Shown piece by piece: positions 1 to 9,298 of a DNA stretch of 64,000 bases (the stretch's first letter is position 1; each line of letters begins with the position of its first letter). Location: positions 11,174,944 to 11,238,943 of the forward strand of contig OZ026597.1 in assembly GCA_964020085.1 (NCBI GenBank). Direction: 5' to 3'. The DNA comes from Micromussa lordhowensis (Eukaryota > Cnidaria > Anthozoa > Scleractinia > Lobophylliidae). The notes beneath the pieces were generated by a model, which saw nothing but the letters and a program-made list of their open reading frames with translations, had not been told where the DNA came from and did not search any database. Made by a program: the position numbers and the translations under genes.

Positions 1-428
1 TTCCAAAGTGAAGTGAATTTTAAATGTTCACACGCCTCTTTATACCTGTTTTTCCTTTGAGTCTTCAATCCTTTGATAGTCGTCTCCCCTTGTTTTACAT
101 CACCAAGGTAATGAGGTCGTTTCTGAAAGGCGCCCTAAACAAAGCCTCAGGCTGGCGTGTTTGGTGCCCCACAATCGCACAGGCACTACGAAAGCAATGT
201 GGGCGTCGCTGAGACCCAGCTGGGTATGTAGGGCTCATTTTGAAACCAAATTTTTCTTCATTCTAATTGGGTTTCTGGCGAATTCGCCTTGAAAACAATA
301 GTTTGTTTCCGTTATCTTTTTGACATTACTTCCCTTCAATCCTTGTTTTTTTTACAGAACTTGAACTTACACTACTTTTATACTACTTTTACACTCACCA
401 CAAATTACATTCTGGATCTTTAATTCAA

Positions 429-500
429 GTTAAGCGAAGGATTAAACAAAGGTCGACTTGTGTCAAGTCTAGATTCCACTCTGCTCTTACGTAATTTCAT
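429..500 (-). repeat. Dispersed 72-bp motif, copy i
   Basis: Read on the minus strand it begins ATGAAATTACGTAAGAGCAG and stays open for about 24 codons (MKLRKSRVE..., ...RPLFNPSL). Three more copies lie at 4542-4614 and 4951-5022 (plus) and 6779-6849 (minus). It is preceded by a T-rich tract, as in the other copies. It is probably part of a transposable element; no family recognised. Confidence 0.6.
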
Positions 501-1394
501 TTTAGAAAAAAAAATCGAAGCGCTCTGTGAGCGAACTCGTGAATGAATAATGTTATCGTCAATGTTATCTGGTTTAGGGAATTTTGTGGTTGATTGTGAG
601 CAGTAATTCACATGTACGCTAATAAGGTACCTAAGAAACAGAGTAATATTTGGATAAGACGGCAATACAATTGAAATGATCATGCTAGAACATTTGACAA
701 GGGTGGACGATGTCATGTGTTTTAAACATTAATCATTTTTGCTTCTGGTTCAAAAGAAAAATTAGGAAGCAAATGTGGGTGGAAAGTGTAATTTACTGTC
801 TTGCATTGTAACTATTGAAAAGTGTAGGCAATGCTGTATTAATGAAAAAATTAATCATTCTCTGTTTATAAAATGTCAGATAAACTTCGGAAACGACCTT
901 TGAGTGATTTAAGAACAGATTGCCACCATCATTTTTCAAACGTCATGTTTGACGAGTTAGCGGCTGAAAGGTTTCTGATGAGTGCCTTGGCAGGAACGAA
1001 ACTTTCGTATGTCACGCTAGTGATTGTAAAATTCTCTCACTTTATTCGAGTTTGGGTTTTGTCGCAAAATGGTATTTTAAGGTTCTGCTTATAGGAACGT
1101 ACAAGGTCACGTTCACGATGTTTTCCGTGGAAGTTTCTGATGTAAAGATTATGTCAAATGCAAAGTCTAGGCGATATTTTCATTTGAACTGCAACAAGGC
1201 GACCACGAAACGTGGGTGGTTTAACTTAGTCAACAGAAATTAGAGAAAATTAAGCAAAAAGGCGATGTGATGTGATGATTCAAGTGTGAAAGCACTAAAA
1301 GGACTATGGCCAGTTCATAGACAGGCGATCGGAAGGTTTCTGTCCATGTCATCACCGTAGCTTGTGCGATTAAGAATAAATTTCACTTTCACAT

Positions 1395-1420
1395 TAAACG
1401 ATAGAGAGGGAGAGAGAGAG
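1395..1420. repeat. GA-rich microsatellite
   Basis: A short (GA)n tract (gagagggagagagagagag) lies in the 3' flank of the peptide gene. It is also present, shortened, in the duplicated block near 8755. Confidence 0.7.
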
Positions 1421-1532
1421 TCGCGCATACACAGTTCATAACAACTCCAGCTCATTGAAATTACTTTAATTCCATTATTTTAAATATCCACTTTTAACTG
1501 GTCGAATTGCCTCCAAATATGTCAGCAAAATA

Positions 1533-1538
1533 TTTATT
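1533..1538 (-). terminator. Candidate polyadenylation signal of the peptide gene
   Basis: The plus-strand TTTATT reads AATAAA on the minus strand, about 73 bp beyond the stop codon of the precursor gene. Position and orientation fit a 3' UTR signal. No transcript evidence is available. Confidence 0.5.
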
Positions 1539-1610
1539 TTGAGTTTATCCTAAATAGCGTTGAATGCAATTTCTCGGAAAGAGTCAATCATGCAATTTTT
1601 TTCTGGCTTG

Positions 1611-2690
1611 TCAATTTTTCAGTGCATTTCTCAGTTTGGAGATTGTTCGCTTCTTTCCACACCACAAGCCAGGCGGGCATCGCTTTTCAAAAGCTTCCAA
1701 TGACGAACTCTTGTCCTTTTCTTCTTCCTCGGTAATGGATCTCTTCTTTCCGCACCACAGGCCTGGTGGACAGCGCTTTTCAAAGACATCCATTAGCGGA
1801 CCTTGCTTTTTGGCTCCTTCAGCCTTAGACTTCATACTTGAGAATTCTTCGAGATCGTCGCTTTTTTCTTTAGCCTCTGGAGTTTCTCGTTTCTTTCCAC
1901 ACCATAATCCAGGAGGACAGCGCTTCTCAAACGCCTTCATCAATGAATGGTCGGGGTTATCTTCGGTTTGTGCAGTATTGATAGATTTTTGATTGGACAA
2001 CTCTCTCTTTCCGCACCACAGTCCAGGTGGACAACGCTTCTCGAACTGCTCGGCCATTTTGTTTGCTTCAGCTACTTCAGTCGCTTTGTTTTCGTTATGA
2101 CCAAATACTTGTCTTTTCTTTCCACACCATAGACCAGGAGGGCATCGCTTTTCAAACGTTTTCAACATGTCTTCCTCTGATACGTCACGTTTTTTCCCAC
2201 ACCACAGACCTGGAGGGCAACGCTTCTCAAAAGTATCCAATGCCGTTTCGCTGTTCTGGTCGGCTGCGATCGATATTACTTCGGCTACGTTTCGTTTCTT
2301 TCCACACCAGAGACCAGGAGGGCAGCGTTTCTCGAATGTACTGGCCAAATTTTTCTTGTCCTCCTCGATCTGAGTGTTAATTTCTTCTTCTGATTTACTT
2401 CCAGAAAAGCTTCGCTTTTTACCACAAACAGCCGTCGCACAACACCACATACCTGGAGGGCAACGTTTCTCGAAAGCATCTACTTTGACATGTTGGTCCT
2501 CATCAGCGGGTACCATCGCCTGTTCCTCGGGAATTCCACGTTTCTTCCCACACCAAAGTCCAGGTGGACATCGCTTCTCGAAAGTTTCTACAAATTCGGA
2601 AGACGGCTCACTTAAAACAGCTGTCGATATCTCCATGGAGACGTATGGAACATAAAGGATGCAAAGCAGAACACCAGCAAACATTTTCAT
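1611..2690 (-). CDS. Cyclic GLWamide-like neuropeptide precursor
   Basis: This 359-residue secretory prepropeptide starts with a hydrophobic signal segment (MKMFAGVLLCILYVPYVS). Nine peptide units follow, each preceded by FEKR and followed by a glycine plus KKR (once KR). Eight are identical, CPPGLWC-G-KKR, at residues 41, 123, 158, 183, 220, 258, 307 and 338. The unit at residue 77 is a longer four-cysteine variant. Prohormone convertases would cut at KR/KKR and the glycine would give a C-terminal amide, yielding CPPGLWC-NH2 probably closed by a disulfide. Spacers are acidic (E/D-rich), typical of cnidarian neuropeptide precursors. I chose the ATG at 2690 because a strong splice acceptor lies directly upstream; an in-frame TTG four codons earlier is intronic. 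GLWamides are known anthozoan neuropeptides, but the bracketing cysteines differ from the classical GLW-NH2 end. A role as a secreted epithelial or venom-like peptide is a possible alternative. Confidence 0.9.
   Translation of the reverse strand: MKMFAGVLLCILYVPYVSMEISTAVLSEPSSEFVETFEKRCPPGLWCGKKRGIPEEQAMVPADEDQHVKVDAFEKRCPPGMWCCATAVCGKKRSFSGSKSEEEINTQIEEDKKNLASTFEKRCPPGLWCGKKRNVAEVISIAADQNSETALDTFEKRCPPGLWCGKKRDVSEEDMLKTFEKRCPPGLWCGKKRQVFGHNENKATEVAEANKMAEQFEKRCPPGLWCGKRELSNQKSINTAQTEDNPDHSLMKAFEKRCPPGLWCGKKRETPEAKEKSDDLEEFSSMKSKAEGAKKQGPLMDVFEKRCPPGLWCGKKRSITEEEEKDKSSSLEAFEKRCPPGLWCGKKRTISKLRNALKN
2424..2462 (-). other. Variant four-cysteine peptide unit in the precursor
   Basis: The second peptide (residues 77-89) reads CPPGMWCCATAVC before the GKKR signal. 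Relative to the other eight units it has Leu to Met and an in-frame gain of six residues (CATAVC) before the amidation glycine. Four cysteines would allow two disulfides. The FEKR cleavage site and the amidation signal are intact, so it should be processed like its neighbours. Confidence 0.85.
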
Positions 2691-2720
2691 CTGAAAAGTC
2701 AAGAAAAAATAATTTATCAG
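2691..2720 (-). promoter_or_regulatory. Splice acceptor immediately before the start codon (5' UTR intron)
   Basis: On the minus strand a pyrimidine-rich run (attttttcttgacttttcag) ends in AG exactly one base before ATGAAAATG. The coding sequence thus begins at an exon border and the 5' UTR lies in one or more exons further upstream, which I could not place. Confidence 0.75.
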
Positions 2721-4376
2721 ACTATTAAAGAAAAAGAACTACAACCTCAGATCTGTTACTGAAGACGATAAGGTAATTGTAGCCCGGTGGTTTTCAGTAA
2801 TGTTAATGAAGAAAATACGTAAATCAATAGCACGGTATATTACAACGCCATTGGAATGCAGTACGCATTGATTTGAATATTTTGCCTTTATATCGTATCA
2901 AGTTCTAGTGGGAATAATCGTAAGGAAAAAGATCGCGAGAAAGAATATCAACAAAAAAAGTGTTATGGCGTCTAAACATAGCTTGGAGTTTTTAATATTA
3001 TTTTGAAGCATTTTCATCACAATACACATCTGCCAGGGTATTTACTGTCCTTATGCTAAAAATGTGTCAGAAATCTCGTTATAATTTATTCGAAACGAAA
3101 CGGATAGAAGTTATTTGTGTATATTTATTTTTTGAGCAATAGACCACTCTTTCTATGGGTTTACCGGCGTGATAAACCACGCAGGAAGTTGGGAGAACAC
3201 GAGAAAAGCTTTCCGAGATTTCTCCCAACATCATGGTCCAAGTGGTCAGGGATTCGTAGGCGGAATCGGTCATGACGAAACTAAAACACTGTTCATGCAC
3301 AGACAGTTTGCGAGTAGTACAAACTTCATACGCTTGGCGAAGTGAATAAAAGATACATGTAACTTTACAAAGGTTTGCAAATGGATTAAATGTTACTCAG
3401 AGAAACGCTGCTTCTGAAATTTATTCAGAATTTATTTCTGTTGAAGGCTTTGAAGTCCTTGTCTCTCTGTATTTTGTTAAATGAGAGCTATTGCTTGTGT
3501 TATCGTGTTATGCATGCATGCATTGAGTTTAAACTCAAAATTCCTCATGACAACCCGTAAGAAATATTGATCAGTCTAGCGCACCTGTAGTCAGAAATGC
3601 ATCCTCCACAGACCGCGGAAAGCAGCGAAAATACGAGACGAGACGAAAAACCGAGACGAATTTCAGGTACTTTACAAAAGAGGGAGGTGAAAGAAATCTT
3701 ATTTGAATCTGCGTTTATTGTCAGTTAAAGAGAAAATACGTTGCTATCTTTTGTCGAAAAATTTTTTCTTCAGTAATACAGCAACTATCAAATCGTCGTT
3801 TTGCGGCGGTTTCTCTCTGTCGTCAAAAAGTACAAGAGATATGATAATAGAAGCCGCCCTTCATAGTTAGAAATCTTAGCTTTTTATTAAAATAGTTCAG
3901 CGGCTGTCGTGAGAAAAAAACATGTTCGTCATAATAACGAAACAGCTTACGGATCAGATGTCAAGTGTAGTAGCATATTTTGACCCAGGAGGCAGAGGTT
4001 TCTCTATTCACTTGAAAAAAAACCTCTGAGGCTGCAAATAATATCTGCACAATGACTGTGAACGCCGCTGGGACAAGCTGCGAAATAGTCGGCAGAAAAT
4101 CAAGCACCGTGAAAAAATAAGCATAAAAATTGCTTGGAATGATTTTCACCTTACTTGAGTCCACCAAGAATAAGATAAAAATAAGATATATAGTGAGTTA
4201 ATCTGAAGTTGATTCTTTTTAAGATAAGAAAAAGCCAAAACAATCAAGTGCAGACTTTTGGTTAGCAAAGCGCGAGATAACCTGATTTGTTTTTCTAGAA
4301 AAATTGATCCAAGAGTTCAAGGCATCATCCCCTTCATACTACGTGCAAGTGCTCAGAAACAAAGCGTCAAAACACG
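2721..4376. other. Upstream region of the peptide gene, no gene recognised
   Basis: AT-rich DNA without a convincing exon. The upstream exon and promoter of the peptide gene should lie here or further right. Open frames near 3079-3300 and 3961-4167 are short, lack a recognisable domain and have no supporting splice pattern. Confidence 0.5.
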
Positions 4377-4541
4377 ATTTTTTTTAACTAACTTCTATTC
4401 AGTTCGGAATTACGAAAACCCAGCTTGACTATTACCGAAAATGTCAATCTGAAACTCTCTCCAATCAATCCTATTATGGAATACAAGTTGTTTTATCATT
4501 TTTATTTTTATTTACTTTGTTATTTTTTCTATTTTGTCAAC

Positions 4542-4614
4542 ATGAAATTACGTAAGAGCAGAGTGGAACCTAGACCTGACACAATACGACCTTTGTTTAA
4601 TCCTTCGCTTAACC
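4542..4614 (+). repeat. Dispersed 72-bp motif, copy iii
   Basis: Plus-strand copy of the motif, open for 24 codons and beyond. It follows a T-rich tract (tattttttctattttgtcaac). Confidence 0.6.
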
Positions 4615-4950
4615 AACAGGCCAGGGAAGAATAATTATTGGAAAGGACTTTTAGAAAGTCCAAGTGGAACCCAGGTAATGCGATCACCTTTGAGCCCTAA
4701 CAGTGTGTTCGTATTAAAGGAGCTCAGCAAAATGACTGACGAAACGATTTTAACTAACCTCTATTCAGTTCAGAAATTATTAAAAACCCGCTACACTGTA
4801 ATCGTAAATGTTAATCTGAAACTAACGAGCCCTTCTCTAGTTTCAATTATTTTTGTCATTGCGGATAATTATTCAACCCTACTATGGTGTTCAACTTGTT
4901 TTATCATTTTTATTTTCTATATTCTGGGATTTTTTTTCTATTTTGCCAAA

Positions 4951-5022
4951 ATGAAATTACGTAAGAGCAGAGTGGAACCTAAACTTGACACAAGTCGACC
5001 TTTGTTTAATCCTTCGCTTGAC
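4951..5022 (+). repeat. Dispersed 72-bp motif, copy iv
   Basis: Plus-strand copy preceded by ttttttttctattttgccaaa and open in the same frame. It sits in unit 2 of the tandem duplication. Confidence 0.6.
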
Positions 5023-5082
5023 ATACAGGCCAGAGGAAAGGACTTTTAGAAAGACTTAGTGGAATCCAGGTAATGCGATAAG

Positions 5083-6328
5083 TGTGGGGTTCCATTGTAT
5101 TGCATAATATAAAGTGATTTAAGCGTCTAGATTGGGTTAACTGATAGCTGTTTCTGGGAACTGACTTGGATAAGTTTAACGTAGAAATTTTAAATTACCT
5201 GTTAACGTACATGACAGGACTTTACTTAAAAATCCTTTGAAATTATTTGTGATGGACCAGTTCTGTTAAGACTAATAGATGTCCGAGGATCTCACAACAA
5301 GACAAACGTATATTTTCTTAATAACATGTTGGAACGTTTTTGAAAAGTAAACCCAACGTTTTGTTTTTTTAAATTAAAGCCCCGTGCCAAAACATTGCGA
5401 AAAATTAAACAATTGCCCGAGAGTCAAGTTACTAAAATTTTTACTATTTGCTATTTTACAATAGTACTTTATTGGGGTTATATATATTTCTCGGAAAACA
5501 ATTATTTCCCATTAAAACCGTCTTAGGTCTTTTCGAAGATGTGCAAACTTCACTCTAATGTCTCCGAGGATTTTACGAGTTCTTGAGAAAAAAGGCGCGG
5601 TTCAAACGAGTCACTACAATGCATTAAAGTACAACTGAGAATCCTACATTCCTAGTATTATGACCTGGTGATTACGTATAAAACGAGAGAAACTTTTACA
5701 TTGCTACAATTGTTCGACAACATCACTCCTTTCCTGGTAAGATTCTACATGACCTGTTAATTTTCAAATTGAATTTAAGATCCCTTCTCAAAGTACTTGC
5801 TTCTACTTGTTTCAAGGAAGGGTCCTGTGTTTGTTAGAAATCTCCATAAACCTGAGTTATATACCTTAAGTATACGTTAAGATCAGAGAAGCAGCGAATG
5901 TTCCAAGTCCCGAAAAGAAAATGTTTATCTCAGTTTAATTATAAAGAGAGAGTCTTCGCTTATCCAGAACAACTGTCAATGACCGCCCTACTTTTAGAGT
6001 TATGATGTTTCTTTGCAAAGCAACAAAAACATGATCCCAGTGTAATTTTGCCAAGAGAAAGGTCCGTTCTAGTGCTCTTGCTATCTTGCAAAACTAAACG
6101 AAAATGTCAAAAACTGTTTGAAAAAAAATCCCCTGGGAATGTATGCATACAAAATGCAGAACTGTTAAATCAACAGTCTGACAAGTCCGACAGCTTCAGC
6201 AAGACTAAAACCCACTTCCCAGTTTCAAGACATTATGAACGTCTTACTTTTCTTTCTTATATCAGATAAAAAGACAGAAAACCTTACCATTTGAACTGTG
6301 AGACTTGGATCCCTCTTCTGTAATTTTT
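5083..6328. other. Unassigned AT-rich DNA
   Basis: I see no gene, no clear repeat and no RNA gene here. The open frame near 6048-6269 is short and unsupported. Confidence 0.5.
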
Positions 6329-6778
6329 CAAAGTGAAGTGAATTTTAAATGTTCACTCGCCTCTTTATACCTGTCTTTCCTTTGAGTCTTCAATCCTGTT
6401 ATACTCGTCTCCCCTTGTTTTACATCACCAAGGTAATGAGGTCGTATCTGACAGGCGCCCTAAACAAAGCCTCAGGGTGGCGCGTTTTATGCCATTTGTG
6501 TTTAACCCGACAATCGTACAGGCACTACGAAAGCACTGTGGGCGTCACTGAGATCCAGATGGGTATGTTGGGCACATTTTCAACTCAAACTTTTCCTTAT
6601 TCGAATTGGGTTTCTCGTGAATTCACCTTGAAAACAATAGTTTGTTTTCGTTATCTTTTTGGCATCATTCCGGCCCTTCAATCCTCGTTGTTGTCTTTTG
6701 TTTTTGTTTTTTTTGGCTTACTTTTTTTACTTCCAGTACATTAACACCACAAATTACATTCAGGAGCTTTAATTCAAG

Positions 6779-6849
6779 TTGAGCGAAAGATTAAACAAAG
6801 GTCAACTTGTGTCAAGTGTAGGTTCCACTCTGCTCTTACGTAACTTCAT
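6779..6849 (-). repeat. Dispersed 72-bp motif, copy ii (frame broken)
   Basis: Counterpart of copy i in block B. The reading frame that is open in the other three copies carries a TGA here, which argues against conserved coding function. Confidence 0.55.
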
Positions 6850-7427
6850 TTTAGAAAAAAAGACAAGTAGAATAGTGCTCTGAGAGCGAACTCGTGCATT
6901 TTTTATTCTGGTTCAAAAGAAAAATTGGGAAGCAAATGTGGGTGAAAAGTTTAATTTACTGTCTTGCATTGTAAATATTGAAAAATCGAGGCAATACTGT
7001 ATTAATGAAAACATTAATCCTTCTCTGTTTATCAAATATGTTAAACTTCGAATTCGGAAACGACCTTTGACTGATATAAGCCCAGATTGCCACCATCATT
7101 TTTTAAACGCGATGTTTGAAGAGTTAGGTGAAAGGTCTCTGATGAGTGACTTGGATGGAACGAAACATACGTTTGTCATGCAAGCGATTGTAAAATTCTC
7201 ACACTTTACTCGAGTTTGAGTCTTGTCGCAAAATGGTGTTTCCAGGTTCCCTCTTATAAGGACATACAAGGGCATATTCACGATGTTTTCGGTGGAAGTT
7301 TCTGATGTAAAGATTATGTCAAATGCAAAGTCTAAGCGATATTTTCATTTGAAGTTGCAAAGGCGACGAGGAAACGTTGGTTGTTTTCCTTGAGTCGACA
7401 GAAATTAGAGAAAATGGAGCAAAAACA

Positions 7428-8615
7428 GCAGAGACAGTCTTCCAACTGAGTAGTTATGCCGATGGTGAAGAATATAGAATGAACAAGTTGTCTGGAGTAT
7501 CCACAGCGAAGACTGAATATCTAGTTGTGTTACAGCCTTGATTTTCATTGGCTTGAAAAACAGTGAAAATGTTTGAAAGAACTAGCCTGCGAGGGTATCC
7601 TGTTAAATAAATAATAATATAACATAATACATTTTTTCACCCTCTATAGTGTTTCTAGCACAAAGGTTAATGGGTACCGAGCAAACAATTAAAACAAACA
7701 ATTCAAATTGAACATAACCGTTGTTAAGAATCCCAACTGACTGGAGGCAAACCTGTTGGGTATTTCGGATCTTTTGCGCATGAAACAACAGCCGAAAAAC
7801 CGGGTGTCCTCGCAGCCGAATAACATAAAGCGTCACGATTGAAGGACGTGTTTGTGAGCTAGGACTTCAATTCAAGCGGATGTCCGATATTTTCAGACTT
7901 CAAATCGGATCTGTTTAGGGTCACTCGTTTCCCCGACCGCTAGTCAAGGGGAAGGAAGACTGTTTTTAGGAGGTTGGTAGCATTCCAGTGGAAAGCACCA
8001 GCCAGTCTGTCCGCAAGAGCTATTTGTGCTATGTCGGATATTTTGATCTTATCTGATAGTCGGTGCCTAACTTTAGCAACTTGATAAACAACTACACTGA
8101 GTCCCCGTGAACACTGTGCTGGAGAAACTTGAAAACGCAGCTTCATTTGTACGGATAGGCCTACCGTCCATAATAATCCGTCAAGAAAGTGGACGTTCTT
8201 CAAACAAAGTGACAAATCGAAAACTTTGACCGGTGATTGTTGCGTGTTTAGATTTCTCGTACGTAGTGTGGACGGAGAACATTTTGCGTTTTGCGAATGA
8301 AAACATCCTTTTAAAATTTCGTCGGCGTACTGTGGAGGAGACGTGAGTGTTTGCAGTTGCATCATGTGAATAAAATTATACCTGCCGCTGCATACGTGTA
8401 TGCAAACGAACTATTGCGTCTTTGTTTTTATGCTTTAGTCCTTTACTTTGTAGTCCTTGCCGGATATTCACCTTTGAATTTTAGACTAAGCAATTATTGG
8501 CCTTCGGCGAATAATTGTTAAACTAATCAACGACGTGGGAGTACTGCAAAATTGCAATTGTTAAATATCACGTTTTCTTCAAATCACAGTTGTTTTTTTT
8601 CTCAGAAGCTTTTTA
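7428..8615. other. Block-B-specific insertion, about 1.2 kb
   Basis: This segment has no counterpart in block A. It holds one minus-strand open frame (7940-8365, 141 codons) with no domain I recognise and no clear splice or promoter context. It may be a mobile-element fragment or a retained ancestral sequence that block A lost. Confidence 0.5.
7940..8365 (-). CDS. Unrecognised 141-codon open frame
   Basis: It begins with two ATG codons (MMQLQTLTSPPQY...) and is the longest non-repeat frame in the block-B insertion. I recognise no family, signal peptide or membrane segment. Length alone is weak evidence in 64 kb, and it may be a chance frame or part of an exon. Confidence 0.15.
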   Translation of the reverse strand: MMQLQTLTSPPQYADEILKGCFHSQNAKCSPSTLRTRNLNTQQSPVKVFDLSLCLKNVHFLDGLLWTVGLSVQMKLRFQVSPAQCSRGLSVVVYQVAKVRHRLSDKIKISDIAQIALADRLAGAFHWNATNLLKTVFLPLD

Positions 8616-8812
8616 AGTGATGTGTTGATTCACGTGTGAAAGCACTAAAGTGGCTATGGGCAGTTCATAGACAGGCGATCGGAAGGTTTCTGTCCATGTC
8701 ATGAACGTTGCTTGTGCGATTAAGAATAGATTTCACTTGCACATTAAACAATAAAAAAAGAGAGAGGGGCCATACACAGTTCATAACAACTCGAGCTACT
8801 TTCATTTGGGAG

Positions 8813-8871
8813 TCGTCGCTCTTTTCTTTAGCCTCTGGAGTTTCTCGTTTCTTTCCACACCATAATCCAGG
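8813..8871 (-). pseudogene. Fragment of the cyclic GLWamide-like precursor gene
   Basis: About 59 bp match 1855-1912 of the intact gene nearly base for base. They encode, on the minus strand, the residues around one GLWCGKKRETPEAKEKSDD junction. The match stops inside a peptide unit at 8870, where unrelated repeat DNA (ggccgggttgtttaaagccc) begins. No start, signal peptide or other units remain, so this is a dead remnant left by the local duplication. Confidence 0.85.
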
Positions 8872-8916
8872 GCCGGGTTGTTTAAAGCCCGATTAAGCTA
8901 ACCCGGGGTTAGCGAG
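8872..8916. repeat. Short repeat-like segment at the duplication border
   Basis: The sequence ggccgggttgtttaaagccc, followed by gattaagctaacccggggtta, is GC-rich against its AT-rich surroundings. It contains internal inverted parts (ccgggtt / aacccgg). It sits exactly between block B and the start of the 27-kb repeat, as an element end or recombination scar would. Confidence 0.35.
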
Positions 8917-9298
8917 AATACTGCTAAGAGTTTGCCGTTATTTTTTCTTGTTTTTCTGGTACACTAGGAAAGTTGTGTGCTATTTCTTATCTGTTTTCAC
9001 TAACGCGGAATCCATTTACGTATTGCAGTTTTCATGGCGATGGAAAATTGTCTAAATTTAATGATATTTTATAATACAATTTTGCAGTATTTATTATACC
9101 CCCTTTTAAATAATGATTTTCACGCTTAATTGAAGCCTATTTCATATACTAGCATTTTCGACGTCAAATCGTAAATACAAAGCCTTCAAAATTTGTGTAT
9201 ACGCTCAACAGGTATAAGAATCGAATAGAATATTTTCATCAATTAAAAAATACTCTGAAAATGCTCTACGACTGTAAAGGATCAGAGGGGGAAATTCT

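Larger units (their letters stand above)
1..1460. repeat. Local segmental duplication, block A (3' flank of peptide gene)
   Basis: This stretch is repeated in the same orientation from about 6329. Shared stretches include the start (aagtgaagtgaattttaaat), the segment around 870-1240, and the segment 1275-1450 just downstream of the peptide gene. Similarity is clear but with many substitutions and small indels, so this duplication is much older than the 27-kb one. Short open frames near 24-212 and 873-1243 are not conserved in frame between the two blocks, so I read the block as non-coding. Confidence 0.75.
4377..5082 (+). repeat. Direct tandem duplication of a roughly 310-340 bp segment
   Basis: Unit 1 (about 4377-4690) and unit 2 (about 4743-5082) share their order of landmarks. 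Both have ttttaactaac.tctattcag near the start, then the MKLRKSRVE motif, then ggaaaggacttttagaaag, and a ccaggtaatgcgat tail. Divergence is moderate. The shared 72-bp motif also occurs twice elsewhere in inverted orientation, so this is probably a mobile or formerly mobile sequence. Confidence 0.75.
6329..8871. repeat. Local segmental duplication, block B
   Basis: This is the second copy of block A. It aligns with 1-1255 (here 6329-7427) and, after about 1.2 kb of unrelated sequence, with 1275-1450 (here 8620-8800). It then jumps to a fragment of the peptide gene (8813-8871). Block B has thus lost the part equivalent to about 1451-1854 and gained 7428-8615. Confidence 0.75.

Noticed and set aside
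24..212. Open frame repeated at 6349-6744 (MFTRLFIPVFPLSLQS)
   Set aside because: Both frames start alike because the DNA is duplicated, but they diverge by frameshifts after about 45 codons. That argues against selection for a protein.
1564..2655. Plus-strand frames opposite the peptide precursor (RFFPHHRPGGQRFSK repeats)
   Set aside because: They are the antisense of the peptide repeats. The minus strand has the signal peptide, cleavage and amidation signals.
3961..4167. Minus-strand 68-codon frame with a hydrophobic middle
   Set aside because: No domain or repeat copy; a possible donor lies near its start, but no partner exon was found.
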